Origin: Psoroptes ovis
Taxonomy: Eukaryota; Arthropoda; Arachnida; Sarcoptiformes; Psoroptidae
NCBI GenBank assembly: GCA_002943765.1
Contig: PQWQ01000039.1
Location: 186,001-250,000, forward strand
DNA: 64,000 nt
Direction of reading: 5' to 3'
Made by a program: the position numbers and the translations under genes. Shown here piece after piece: positions 37,215 through 51,323 of the stretch (its first letter is position 1; each line of letters opens with the position of its first letter). Under the pieces are notes generated by a model that saw nothing but the letters and a program-made list of their open reading frames with translations, made no database searches and was not told the origin of the DNA.

Positions 37215-38358
37215 CAAAATTCAATTCAATTCAGTCATTGTGAACATTGAAACGAATTTGAATATGATGATGAATCGTAAAAATGAATCAAATATGAATT
37301 CACACTGGTCAATTATCAATGATGTTCAATCAATATTGTTTGTCGATATATTGTAGTTCACAACTTAACAGACATTTTGTAATGTTTCAAAGCAATAATT
37401 GTTTCGATGATTTGTTGCGATTGAAATTTATGAGAGTTTCACATTGATTTTGTAACAAATCAGGCGAAATGCAACAAGTGATCATTGTAAAGCGAAGAAT
37501 GATATACAAATTGATTAATAATATAATAATGGCCGAAATTGTCTCCGAATTTGTTCAAATTTGTTCAGTCATTGGTTGATTATTGATCCTTTTATCTTCA
37601 TCATTTATCAATGGCCATCATATGTCCATTCATTGATTGATCATAATTTATGAACATTGTCGCCTTTTTATTATTGTTGCTTTTGTGTTCATTGATTCAT
37701 TGCATTGATTCATTCGATTTCATTTCATTTGATTTCATTCATTTATTACCATTATTATCTTTATCAAAATCATTATTATTATTATTATGTGATCATAATC
37801 ATAAAATCAGAAAAATCAAAAATCATCATCATCAAACAACAAACAATAACAACGACTACAGAAAAATCATTGAAATACATTTTGTTGTTGTATTATTATT
37901 AATATTACACATCAAATATCATATATATATGATCATACGGTTAATGTGCAAGTCACGAAACAAAACAAAAAACGAAACAAAAAATCTTGTAATACGAATA
38001 TCATCATCATCATCATCATAAGAAACATTATGCAACACGCGAGCATCTTAATATCTTAAGATTTCGAAGAAATATTCAAGAAAAAAAGAAAAATTCAAGA
38101 AAATGAAAAAAAATGAAATGAAATTCATCATTGTCGATGTTTTATTTTACAATTACAATTATTACAATTATTATTATTATTATTATTATCAGTACAACAA
38201 CAACAACAATGAAAATGATGGTTATGGCTTCATGATGTTGATGTGGACGATGTGGATGATGATGATATATTTCATGTCCAAGATAAGATGAATTGATTTT
38301 CTATGTTGTTGTTTCTTAAGATGTTGCTGTTGCTGTTGTTGATTGTTCTATGGTTATA

Positions 38359-38438
38359 TTAGGTTGTCCGAAAAGTTCTTGCCGATTTTCCAATTATTTT
38401 CTACGATATAACCGGCAAAAACTTTCCGGACAGCCTAA
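38359..38438. mobile_element. Mariner-type MITE, group B, 80 bp (copy 1)
   Basis: Left end TTAGGTTGTCCGAAAAGTTC, right end AACTTTCCGGACAGCCTAA, exact TA on both sides. It ends 223 bp before the junction of the two duplicated units. Confidence 0.93.
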
Positions 38439-38734
38439 TACATTCTGTTCAATTTTTTATGCTGTTTTAATCTGTCCATATTGAATGTTTGCATTTGAAA
38501 AAATATTTGAAAAAAATGTATTGAAATTTCAAGACAGAATATCAAAGACATTGGACAATGTAACCGATACGAATAAATTGAAATGTGTGATGCCTTCAAA
38601 TATGTATTGAATTGCAATTATTAACTTCAATTATTAATCATTATTTTCGTATCGATTAATTAAATATACAAATGGTAAATGAAACAAAGAAATCAAATGA
38701 AATGAAATGAAATGAACAAAAATTGACCATAATA

Positions 38735-38819
38735 TTAAGGTTGTCCGAAAAGTTTGGGGCTGATTTTTATGAACAACTCTATTGTGATTAAGAGTGATGA
38801 ACTTTTCGTACAGCTATAA
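38735..38819. mobile_element. Mariner-type MITE, group A (copy 2 of the 29101 element)
   Basis: Identical to the element at 29101-29185; carried along by the 9.63-kb duplication, so not an independent insertion. Confidence 0.85.
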
Positions 38820-41800
38820 TAATAATTTTAAACATTCATTCATTCATTCATTTATTTACGATTATTATTCAAAGATATTTATGATTCAATTTTGTTCATT
38901 TAATTCATTCATTTAATTTTTATTTTTTTTGGTCAAAAAAAATAAAATGAAATTCTTTCATTGATTTACAATCATTTTTGTTTGTTTGTTTGTATTTAAA
39001 CATATTTAAACAAGTATAAAAAAAATTAAATTATAAAAATAGAATTGAAATCAAAAATTAAAATTACATTAAAACATAAATAAAACAAGGTTTGTCATTT
39101 GGAAATATTTACTTTTTTTTTCTTCTCCTTATTTATTGTTGTATATTATTAGCTGTGTATCATCAAATAATACAAATATTTAAGGTAAGAAATATTTAAA
39201 AATTGTAAAAATGAAAATTTTAGAAAAAATAATGCATGAAAACATGCAACAAATATGATCATAATCATTTTAAATTCATTTCGAAATAACAGCAATTCTG
39301 CAAAGATTTATTTCATCGAAATTTTGCTTTGAATTCATTTGAAAAATGTTTCATTTTATTTTTGACTAATAAACTTGTATTGCTACGTAGATTAATGACA
39401 AAATGAATTTTGAAAAATTCTGTATTAATGGAGATGAATAATTTCTCGAAGAAAAAAAGGCTCAAATCATTCATCCATTTGATTTTGTTTTTATTTTTTC
39501 CTGAAAAGAATAGGCGATTTTCGCCATTTAAAATAGATTATATTCAGATACATAAAGGAATTATCATCTTGATGTCCTTTCCTTTAACTCTGATTTGAAA
39601 TTCAAAGTCCATTTCTTTGAAAATATTTAAGCATTTTCTGTATTTCAGGAAAATCTTTTGTATTTGTTACTTCAAGCGAATTGAAGTTGAAACGAATTTA
39701 AATGAACGATGATGAATCTTTGAAACTTTCGAAGAAGACCTTCAAAGGTGGGTTTTTTCAACAAAAAATAAATAATAATTCAAAACAAAATTTACATGAC
39801 AATAATTTAAATTTTTTGAATTTTTTAAACATTATTTTGAATTAATTTCAATTTTTATTACATTAAGACAATTAAACAAGAAATAACGCTTTCTTACTTC
39901 ATAACAATTGATTCATTTGTACATTTTTGGTGCATTGACTTGTTGCTTTTTTAAAATTCAAAGTAAAAATGAAAATCTACACCGATATACTTCGGATAAT
40001 TCAATGGATAATCGTTGAAATTGAGCTGATATAAACTGGAAAAAATGATCGGGAAAACATTGATCTCACGATTCTTATGATTGATTTCTTTTTTTTTTTC
40101 ATTCGAAAAATTCAATTCAAATCAATCGTCTATTCATATTGCTTGATATATTTATTCTTATATAACAGTCGTTTACAATTTCAGACATTTTCAGACAATT
40201 TCAATAAGAAATAAACAACAAAAAATAAGAAAATATAAGAAAATATGACATTGTTATCGTGATCGTTGTTATATTGTTTGAAATCTAAAGTAAACAAAAA
40301 TCATCTGTGAATCATTTCTTATGGAAATCAACATTTATTTGTTTGTTTTTTTTACTTTAATACACATTTTTCATATTTCAAAATATGAAAATGATATGAT
40401 ATTTCAAAGCCAAGCCAAGACTAAAGGCTATCGCTTGCCAAAAATGCATAAAAATGCAGCCATCCTTAACATTTGCACGAACAAACAAATGCATTCCTTA
40501 CAACAACGAAATTCTTAAATATTTCAAAATATTAACCTTTGGAAAAAAAATACAAATAAATACGTTGAAACATTGAATGAAAAACATTTGAAAAATGAAT
40601 GATCGAATTATAAATATCATTATTATCTTCTGTATTGAAGTATATTCTGTATTGTTGAATACTTACAAAAATACTATTTGATATATTTGATTCTTGAAAA
40701 TATACACGATTTTTGAATCTTTTGAATCAAAAATACAATGAAGATTACTATGAATTATTAATTATTTTCTATTAACAATTTTCATTTAATTAATTAATAA
40801 TAACAATAATCTTAATAATAATAATAATAAAACTAAATTATTAATGATTTCAATGATGATGATGATTATTATTATTTTTCCATTTGTCATTCGTTCATAT
40901 CATTTCATATCTGTATTTGATTATTTGATTATTTATGTATACCTGATACATTTGTATTCAATGATTTTCATTTTTTTTCAAGTCCAACGCCCTGATTTTT
41001 TTCGGTTTTGAAGATACACAATTTTTTGAATTAAAATGTTTATGAATAAATAATTCTCTTCTTAATAAAAAATTATATCATCATTTATAGAGCAAACTAT
41101 ATCAATGAATACATACAACACTTTGAAGCATACGACCCTTACCATCACCATTATCATTATCATCAATCTGATTTCCTTTTTTTTGGCTGCACTGATATAT
41201 ATTATTCATGATATTTACCACTTTACATATATCCATTTAAACGATTTTGTAAATTTTGAAATACCTACCTTTTTGTTTAAATCATTTTTTTTCAACGGTG
41301 TGGCTGTTGATCATCTTATTATGATCATCTCTAAGAATTGTATGGAAAATAAACAATGACGGTAATTGGTCGAAACAGCAGTATCAACGGGCGTCAAATA
41401 CATTGGTTCATTTTCTTAATATTAATACAATAAGACTCCTTATGTAGATCAAAAAACTCAGATAGCTTCTCTCCTCAATGGTTGATCTAAATTATTTTCC
41501 CTTTATTTCATCACTCTTTGAATTGTGCTCTATTTTTTCCCGTCCATTTCGCTCCTGCTTTAACTAAGGTTATTATTATTATTATTGTTCTATCACAAGT
41601 GTATCACAAGCATTACAAGTATTCATTTTCTTCCATTGATTATACACCAGCCATATATTTCAACAATGTTAAGACACTATAATCATAATGATTGTTGGTA
41701 ATAATGACGATGTGAATATGATTAATTGTAAGATTACGAAGAATTCGTGGATGATGTATCTTCAATTGATTTTCAATTGGTAAAATTTGAATTTTTTCAA

Positions 41801-42833
41801 ATTTCAAAAATTCAAATTCAAATGAAAAACGAAACACATATCGTCATCTATCGGCAATGTTTTCCAATGGAAACAATTTGAAATTTTTCAAATTTTTTTC
41901 CAATTCAAAGCCACGAATTAGTAAAAAATCGATTTATTTGAAATCTTCTATTTTCTATGTATTAAATGATCATATCAGATCATTGGGAAATGAATGGAGG
42001 AAATTTCGATAAAAATCAAAGAGCAAAATGTATTGTTTACAGCCTTACAATTCATTCATTTAGATTCATTTCAAAAGAAAACATCTAATGAATCAACAAT
42101 ATAATCCATTGTTTATTTATTATTATTTCGTTTTGTTTGTTTTCTTAATTTAGATTTAGATGAATTTGATTTGATTCGAATCAATTCGAACATAATACAT
42201 TCATAATCATTAGATTTAGATTCATCATTTTCCAATATTGTACATAATACATTTGTCTAGATTTAAAACATACGAAAACACAGATATTTGTTTTTTTCTT
42301 AAATCACAATCAACAGGTGTTTATTACTATTCATCTTTAAGATTGCAATATTTATTTTTATATTTTATTTAAATCTGAATAATGATAATGTCTGAACAAT
42401 ATTTTTTGTAAAGATGTTTGTGGCAGATATACGACCATATTGTATCATAATCATCAATGAAATCATTTTCAAATATTGTTCATTTTCTTTGAATTATTTT
42501 CAAGATTTCAATGATAACAGATGTCTGTGATTTCAATATTTTCAATGGACAATAAGACGATGGCTTCATCATACAACGGGTGAATTAACATTCAACAAAA
42601 AAAATCTTCTTCGACCCAATCATTTACACGATCATCATCATTTCGATTGATTGCTTTTTTTGGGCTAATTAAGATTATCGAAATAATCTTAATTAAAACA
42701 ATGGTGGAAATTCAAGAAAAATGATCAATGATTTGAACAAACAAACAATCAAACAAACGAACACAAGAAAAGTAGATTGATGCTCTATAATGGTGAACGG
42801 GCGTAACAAGTGAATGTAGAACATTGTAAAATA

Positions 42834-42913
42834 TTAGATTGTCCGAAAATTTCTTGCCGATTATATTGTAGGGAATTATGAGAAAATCGGCAAGAACTTA
42901 TGGGACAACCTAT
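42834..42913. mobile_element. Mariner-type MITE, group B (copy 2 of the 33200 element)
   Basis: Identical to 33200-33279, present through the duplication. Confidence 0.9.
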
Positions 42914-45900
42914 TACAAGGAATGGAAAAAATAATGGAAAATAAAAACAGATCAGGCGTCAATTGGATGCTGTTTTGAACACAAATATATCTGAATGAAT
43001 GAATTGGAAAAAAGAGAATAAGAATTGAGAAATGAAATTTGAATTGAATTGAACATTGAACATTGAACATCGACGAAAATGTATGAAAACTCGGTCGCCA
43101 GTCTTTTCTCGAAGAAATAAATAAATGATAATCATAATAATAATAATATCAAGTCTTTGAGGGATTTTCAAAAAATCAAAAAAAACATCAAACGATGCCC
43201 AGCCTTCTTAATCATATCTTATTTATTTGTTTCAAAGCAAAATTTCAAAGCAAAATTTATGTATTTTTGAATTATAATTTTCTTGATTTTTGCTATTGAA
43301 AATAATCATAATTATAATAACAACAGTAACAACAACAGCAATAATAACAGTGAATATGGTTTTTTTTCGATGCTTTGAAAATTAATTAATCATCAATTCA
43401 CAAATAATAATTGAAATGAATTCAATTCAATTTTAATTCAATTACTATATCCATCAAATATGGACAAAAAATTATGGCAAAAATCATGATTTTGTTTGTA
43501 TTTTTAATACTAATACAAATATATTCATTCATACACATAATAAAAAGGGCAAAAATAAAAGAAAATTATGATAAATTATCATCAAAATGAAATGTAAAAT
43601 ATTTAAAAATACAAATACAACTGAATTAATGAATGAATGAAATTCATAAAAATTGCATAATCAATTAACATGTGGATATAATTGTTGGATTTTAATTGAT
43701 TTTAAATTCAATTTTCAAATAATGAAATGCTTACACAAATCATTGACACATGATTCAAACAAAAAAAAAAAATGTATGAATTGATATTTATTAACGGGGA
43801 AAAAATCATAGAAAAACAACGAATAATGATGATGATTATTTGTAATTGTAAATTATGAAAATTTTACAATTTATCATTCAACAATTGTAATTATGTATAA
43901 GTTATGGAATGAAAATTTGAAAAAATTTAAAAATAAAATAAAATAAAAATGATTTTATTATTTTATTTCGATTTCGAATTAAAAATACATGAATATTACA
44001 ATTACAATTTCGAATAAAAAATTCAAAATTCATCCGTAGACTCACGCATCCTTCTCGAAATGTGAATTATTATTATTTGAATTATGTGAAACATGTCTAG
44101 GCCGTTCTAAGCGCAAAGTTTTCAGATTTAATCCAGCCATTTTTCATCCATTTAAAATTCATCATTAAAAATTTGAATCAGTTATGATTTGAATGAATTG
44201 AAATGTTAATTTTACAATTGGTCGGTCTGATCAATTCCGATTTGCCGACCATTTGATCAATTTTTGATGAATTGAATGGTGATTTTATGTATCATTTCAT
44301 GATTGAATGATGCATCCATTCATTGATTTTTTATAATCATTTTTTGGCTCAAGAAAAAATCATGAATTTGTTGGCCAATAATTTTAAAAATTAGAAATTC
44401 AATGATAATAAATATTAATTGTAATTATTATCATTGTTCATAACAAATCGGACGTCTATTCAAACATTGATTTATTTCATTATTTTCGGGTAACATCCGA
44501 CGGCTCCGAATCGACTAATGATGAATTAATTCAAAAAAAATGATAATAATTTATGATTCGAGCATGATCAACCATTGATGAATGGTGATCATCCATTGAT
44601 GATCATATTGCATTGTGAACCACCACATCGTTTACCATTCTTATTGTAAGAATACATTAATTAAGTCATTACAAATCGATAAATCACAATAAAATGAAAT
44701 AACAGTAAATATTTAATTAATTCCGCCACATAAATAAATGGCTAAATGGTTGGGATTGTTTTTGCTTCGTTGTTTTGTTTTATTTCAATTTCCAATTCTC
44801 AGAAAACATTGAATATGGTCAATTGATCAATCGGGAAAAAATGATAAATTGTAATTTTCAATTGAAATTTCATTGAATTGAAATGAATTTTCAGAATGAA
44901 TCGAGATGGTTTCATCTGAATTTGTTTATTTTCTGCCCGAAACATTTGATCATAGACTCACGGAGTAAATTTAAAATTACAATTAATCTTTCGGGTTTCA
45001 ACCTGATTCGGCTTCAGTCTTCAAAAGAAAAGCAGCCTGAAATCAGCCTAAATCTCGGCAAACAACAAATTAACTTAATGATATTTATTTATTATCCATT
45101 TCTTTTTCCATTGATATATGATATTGTGTTTATTATGTGGCCACTATTCGGATTCAAATTTACAGAGTTTGTGGTCGATCATCATCATAGCCATTATAAT
45201 CATTATTATTATTATGATCATTATTATTCATTCAAAACTTCCAAAAAATTGGTGCCATTAAACCAATTGTATATTTCATTTTTTCGAAATCATGTCTATG
45301 ATTATGATGAATCGTTTTATTTTATTTCATTTTTCTTGGAAATAAAATATGAATTGAATCAAATAAAATAATGATAATCATAATAATAATAATATTAATA
45401 CAATTGATATTATTTTTAGGGTTTTTTAAAATCATAATAATCATAATTCAAAATAATTCATTTGACCATTTATTATTATTAGATTTTTTGACCATTTTCA
45501 TTCAAAAAAATTCATTGATATTCATTCATTTCCATTATTATTATTCATCAAAAATGACTGAATTTCTTGAGCAAAATATTCAGCTGAAAATTCACTTCTT
45601 TGAATGATTACAATTACAATAAGATATGGATGTCAAAGAAACTAAGAAATGAAATATGTTTAAATTTTTATCCGAAAAATGAAATATATTTTCATTCATA
45701 ATTTTTCCACATTTATTTATTATGATTTCATTTAATTTTACATTTCTATGATTAAAGATATCGTAGACTCGTAGATTAAAGATATGTCGTGTATTATTGT
45801 GTAGCATATCGCTGCCGAAATCATTCAAAAAAAAAAATCATTCGAAAAAAAATCATTCATAAATTGTACAATTTATGAAATTATAAAACTGTTGAATACG

Positions 45901-46593
45901 ATTAAATTATGATTCAACAACCGATAATCTCGATTGTAAATTTGATTTGTGAATGATTTGAATGATATTCAAATTTTTGTTTTTGTGTTTTGAAACAAGA
46001 AAACCAATCATCGATTTGATTTGATTAAAATTTGATTTGATTTTCTTCTTATTTATTATGGCCTAAAAATGATGATTTCAATAGTAGATAGACCAATATA
46101 TGATCATTCATTCAATATTATGCAATTGATGCAATTTCATTGATGAAATTTATGGAAATTTCGATAATTTTTCCATAATTTTGCATCAAATTCATTTCAA
46201 CATGTGGTGAATTGAACAATATTTTGTTCAATATGAATGATTTTTCTCTCGATCAAATTATATTCATATTTTTTTCAAATATTTTCTTATGGACATGAAT
46301 CAAGGAATATTTTTTATTTTTTTCTTTTTTGTGGAAAAAAATAGAAAGTTTCCGTTCAACATAAACAAAAATCAATTGAAAATCAATCAGATGCACAGCA
46401 TGGATCGCTGATTTTTCAAGTTTTCAATTGAAGATTAAAACAATATGAAATACATGTGTTTCAATTCAATAAAGTTTCAATTCAATAAAGTTTCAAAACA
46501 CGAGTATTTCTTTCATTCAAAATGTAATTTTATCATTGAATTATTTCATTATTCATGAATATGTAAATCTATACAAACATCAATATCTATCTA

Positions 46594-46847
46594 TTGATAT
46601 GATTGACATTTTCAATCATATCAATTTCGATTGAATGAATGAAATTATTGAAATAAATAAATGATTTTGGTGTTCAAAAACTCTTGTATCATTCTCAATA
46701 TTCAATATTCAATCGAAATTGATATGATTGACATTTTCAATCATATCAATTTCGATTGAATGAATGAAATTATTGAAATGAATCAAAATAAATGATTTCT
46801 GTGTTCAAAAACTCTTGTATCATTCTCAATATTCAATATTCAATATT
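46594..46847. repeat. Nested direct repeat with hairpins (copy 2 of the 36961 structure)
   Basis: Same two-block repeat and hairpins as at 36961-37214, offset 9,633. Confidence 0.88.
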
Positions 46848-47991
46848 CAAAATTCAATTCAATTCAGTCATTGTGAACATTGAAACGAATTTGAATATGA
46901 TGATGAATCGTAAAAATGAATCAAATATGAATTCACACTGGTCAATTATCAATGATGTTCAATCAATATTGTTTGTCGATATATTGTAGTTCACAACTTA
47001 ACAGACATTTTGTAATGTTTCAAAGCAATAATTGTTTCGATGATTTGTTGCGATTGAAATTTATGAGAGTTTCACATTGATTTTGTAACAAATCAGGCGA
47101 AATGCAACAAGTGATCATTGTAAAGCGAAGAATGATATACAAATTGATTAATAATATAATAATGGCCGAAATTGTCTCCGAATTTGTTCAAATTTGTTCA
47201 GTCATTGGTTGATTATTGATCCTTTTATCTTCATCATTTATCAATGGCCATCATATGTCCATTCATTGATTGATCATAATTTATGAACATTGTCGCCTTT
47301 TTATTATTGTTGCTTTTGTGTTCATTGATTCATTGCATTGATTCATTCGATTTCATTTCATTTGATTTCATTCATTTATTACCATTATTATCTTTATCAA
47401 AATCATTATTATTATTATTATGTGATCATAATCATAAAATCAGAAAAATCAAAAATCATCATCATCAAACAACAAACAATAACAACGACTACAGAAAAAT
47501 CATTGAAATACATTTTGTTGTTGTATTATTATTAATATTACACATCAAATATCATATATATATGATCATACGGTTAATGTGCAAGTCACGAAACAAAACA
47601 AAAAACGAAACAAAAAATCTTGTAATACGAATATCATCATCATCATCATCATAAGAAACATTATGCAACACGCGAGCATCTTAATATCTTAAGATTTCGA
47701 AGAAATATTCAAGAAAAAAAGAAAAATTCAAGAAAATGAAAAAAAATGAAATGAAATTCATCATTGTCGATGTTTTATTTTACAATTACAATTATTACAA
47801 TTATTATTATTATTATTATTATCAGTACAACAACAACAACAATGAAAATGATGGTTATGGCTTCATGATGTTGATGTGGACGATGTGGATGATGATGATA
47901 TATTTCATGTCCAAGATAAGATGAATTGATTTTCTATGTTGTTGTTTCTTAAGATGTTGCTGTTGCTGTTGTTGATTGTTCTATGGTTATA

Positions 47992-48071
47992 TTAGGTTGT
48001 CCGAAAAGTTCTTGCCGATTTTCCAATTATTTTCTACGATATAACCGGCAAAAACTTTCCGGACAGCCTAA
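47992..48071. mobile_element. Mariner-type MITE, group B (copy 2 of the 38359 element)
   Basis: Identical to 38359-38438, present through the duplication. Confidence 0.93.
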
Positions 48072-48684
48072 TACATTCTGTTCAATTTTTTATGCTGTTT
48101 TAATCTGTCCATATTGAATGTTTGCATTTGAAAAAATATTTGAAAAAAATGTATTGAAATTTCAAGACAGAATATCAAAGACATTGGACAATGTAACCGA
48201 TACGAATAAATTGAAATGTGTGATGCCTTCAAATATGTATTGAATTGCAATTATTAACTTCAATTATTAATCATTATTTTCGTATCGATTAATTGATATT
48301 TCTTTTTCATTATTTTTTTTCTCGCTAAAACAATTATAATTCTCAATTGAATCAATCATTAATGAATATTATGATTATTTTTATTATTAAAAAAATCTCG
48401 ATAATTTGATATTCACTTGTGAATAATTGATTTTTTCCAACATTTTTTTATTATTATTTCATACTTTGATATCTTAAACATCTTGAATATTGAATAATAA
48501 TAATAATTTAATAATTAATAGATTGATTCTATTTCATAGTAAAATAACTCAATAATTATTATCAATTATTTTCATGATTATTGAATGAAATTTGAGAATT
48601 TGTAGTAATCTAATCTTTCATGATGATAATAATAATAATAATAATATCATGGTTTAAATAACAAATGATTTTATTATTATTCAC

Positions 48685-48711
48685 GATGATGATGATGATG
48701 ATGATGATGAT
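48685..48711. repeat. (GAT)n trinucleotide array
   Basis: About nine GAT/ATG units in a row. Confidence 0.85.
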
Positions 48712-48806
48712 AATATTCAATTATCTGACCAATAATAATTATAATAATACACATATTTTATTATTATTAAATAATTTTCATTCATAATTTCATAACTTGT
48801 AAAATA

Positions 48807-48888
48807 TTAGGCTGTCCGAAAAGTTCTGGCCGATTTTCGTGAACAACTCTATTGTGATTAAGCGGCATGAACTTTTCGGACAATCAAA
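48807..48888. mobile_element. Mariner-type MITE, group A, 82 bp
   Basis: Left end TTAGGCTGTCCGAAAAGTTC, right end AACTTTTCGGACAATCAAA, TA on both sides. Group A core GAACAACTCTATTGTGATTA. Confidence 0.88.
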
Positions 48889-49584
48889 TACATTTAAATA
48901 TACTTATAGACTCACAGATTTCATCGGAAAATTTATGATAAATTTTTTTGCTACAAAAGTAAATTAGATTACACAGACCATAGACACGCACATTTCATAA
49001 ACCATACAACTTTCAATGTAAAAACCGCAGCGATTTCGTGATAACAACAAAAAATTGAATTTGTGAAAATATTGAATTAAATTCTATCCTTTTAATTCAT
49101 CGAATCATTTGCTGTTGTTGTGGCTGTTGATATTAATACATATTTCATAGTCTTAAAGATTGAAATGGAAGAAAATATGTGAGAATAACATGATCATCAA
49201 ACTTGAAGATTTGAAAAAATTGAAAATTCAATAATCGAAAACAATAATAATTGAAAAACGTGTACAGATAATAATTGTTTTTTTACCTTACATTTGTTCA
49301 TTCATTCTTCAGATTACACCACCTCGAATCGTTATCGATGTTTTTTCTTTTACACTAAATTGATTTTTTTCAAAATGTATTTCAGTTCAGTTTTAAGTTT
49401 CGAATTTTGAACCAATAAATATTCGTTTCAAAGTGTTTCACAATTGAATAATGATTATGGTCGTCATGTATATTAATACATATCTGTATGCGAGTGAGTG
49501 TGTGTGGTCAATGATTGAGATATTCATTGAGATATATTTCTGTACATTTAGTTATTAATCATTTGAGATATTCTTCACTAAATA

Positions 49585-49666
49585 TTTTGGTTGTCCGAAA
49601 AGCTTATTACGCTTAATCCAATAGAGTTGCTCATGTAAATCGGCCAGAACTTTTCGGACAACCTAA
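49585..49666. mobile_element. Mariner-type MITE, group A, inverted, about 82 bp
   Basis: Left end TTTTGGTTGTCCGAAAAGCT (one extra base at the tip), right end AACTTTTCGGACAACCTAA, TA on both sides. The core GCTTAATCCAATAGAGTTGC is group A reversed. Confidence 0.85.
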
Positions 49667-51323
49667 TAATATTTAGATCCGGTTTTTTCATTTTCAAAAA
49701 ACGATAAAATTCATCGAACCATTGTTCAAGGGTGTAATGTAATATTTAATATTGGATTTAATCAATTTAATCAATTGATTTTTTCGTGTGTGTGTGATAC
49801 CATTCTATAGCCATCAATAGATCTATAGATCTTTGGCCATTCAATTCAATTATTCATCAACATGTGGCTATAGTTATTTGGCGTCAAGGAAATTTGAAAA
49901 AAATTGAAATACTTTTTTCTTTGGAAAATTGACCATACAAGTGAATGAAATATGAACACATAGAAAAATGATTGATGAATTTTCATTTTTTTACGAGTCT
50001 TAGTCTCAAAAAAGAAAATTTTCTAACAAATTAAGATGTTTTCAAGCAGCAAAAAAAATATGGACAAGATAATGAATGTTTAAAACGTGATCCTTGTCCT
50101 ATTACAAGTACTTTGACAATTATTATTATTCGTTGAATGGGTGCATGTTGAACATTTTGAAATACAAAATGTTCAAATATACAAAATCAATACAACTTAA
50201 TTATTGTTGGAAGAACTTAAAACTTAATCAGTTTTTTCTAAGATATTTTTCCATGTATTCCATCATCCTCATTATGGCATTTACGTTCGCGAGCATCATC
50301 CTTTTCGATTAAAAAATTCGATTCAACTTGAATCCAAAATACATTATTCAATCAATGTTGCTGGTGATGATTCAATTCAAAAAACTATAACCTGACCTCA
50401 AATGTTGATTAAATTTCATTTTAAAAAATCATAATGGATGTTTAACACAACAAAAATGAAATGAAATAAACTAAAATAAAATGGACAAAATTAGATTTAA
50501 GATTTTCGGGTAAATTTTTGGCCATTTAAATAAACTGAATTTATTTTATTTTTTTATTTTGTTCAGAGTTTATTCATTCATCGTTGACCATTGTTGTTAT
50601 TATTAAATGATCAACCCTTTAATATGAAAAAAAAATCCAAATTTATTTCATTTTTTAGATTCATCTTGTTATTTATTTGAATTTGGTCTTCCATTTATAA
50701 TAATAACAATAACAAGAAAAATCACAATTTCCATCTCCACATTCAGGTTAATGATTGTTAATTTTTTTTGTGGTATATTTGTTGCCGTTTTAGTAGTACA
50801 TTGCGGCTTTTCGATGTCTTTTGTGTTGAATTTTTGGCCAGTTTTTTATGGCTGATGATGATTTCCACCAAAAAAAATGAACCGATGATGATTATATTGA
50901 ATAAAAGAATTGTGAATTATGAATTTGAATGGAAAATATTCGTATATTTCACCGTTGATCTTTTTGATAATGATCATTATCATATATTTCTCATCATTAC
51001 AAATCAAATCGAATCAAATCTATTCAAAATTTAAATAATCAATGATTATTATGATTTTTTTTCTGAATATTTCTTTGAATTTTGATTTAAAATCAACGAG
51101 AAATATGAGAAATTCAAAAATCTAGATTTATGATATCTTTAAGAAATCATTATTATGTATGTCTGATGAGATCGATTATCTTTGAATACAATTCGGACTT
51201 AATGTGAACGAATGATCAATGATCAATCAACAAATTGCATTTTTAATATTTTATGATAGAAAAATATAGGTATTTAAATCAAAAATAATTTTTAAATTCA
51301 AAGAATGAATAAAATATTGTAAT

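Larger units (their letters stand above)
29028..38661. repeat. Tandem duplication, copy 1 (9,634 bp)
   Basis: This unit is repeated directly at 38662-48294. The left breakpoint is set where CTATTCA before 29028 stops matching GATTAATT before 38662; the right breakpoint is where the sequences after CGATTAATT diverge (38661 against 48294). The only difference I found is a homopolymer after TTCAAAC (13 A near 34127-34139 here, 12 A in copy 2). Every ORF of 60 or more codons recurs in copy 2 at an offset of 9,633-9,634, except one broken by that base. The unit holds no recognisable gene; its longest frame (35250-35738, 162 codons) is Tyr/His/Phe-rich and most likely spurious. It contains MITEs at 29101, 33200 and 38359 and an internal 125-bp direct repeat at 36961. 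Confidence 0.96.
38662..48294. repeat. Tandem duplication, copy 2 (9,633 bp)
   Basis: Direct repeat of 29028-38661 with one A fewer in the homopolymer near 43761-43772. The junction shows no shared bases beyond the breakpoint. Unit content is described under copy 1. Near-identity of non-coding DNA over 9.6 kb means either a very recent duplication or an assembly artefact. Confidence 0.96.
48295..51323. other. Intergenic, no gene supported
   Basis: About 3 kb between the duplication and GMPPA. It has two MITEs (48807 and 49585), a GAT trinucleotide array and ORFs of at most 88 codons with AT-driven composition. It includes the downstream flank of GMPPA; no clear AATAAA on the minus strand was found close to the GMPPA stop. 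Confidence 0.65.

Noticed and set aside
38101..38291. Tyr/Asn-rich ORFs around ATT/AAC repeats (also in copy 2)
   Set aside because: Microsatellite translation with no other support.
29028..48294. CRISPR-like or satellite array interpretation of the repeated region
   Set aside because: Only two long units, eukaryotic context, no spacer structure.
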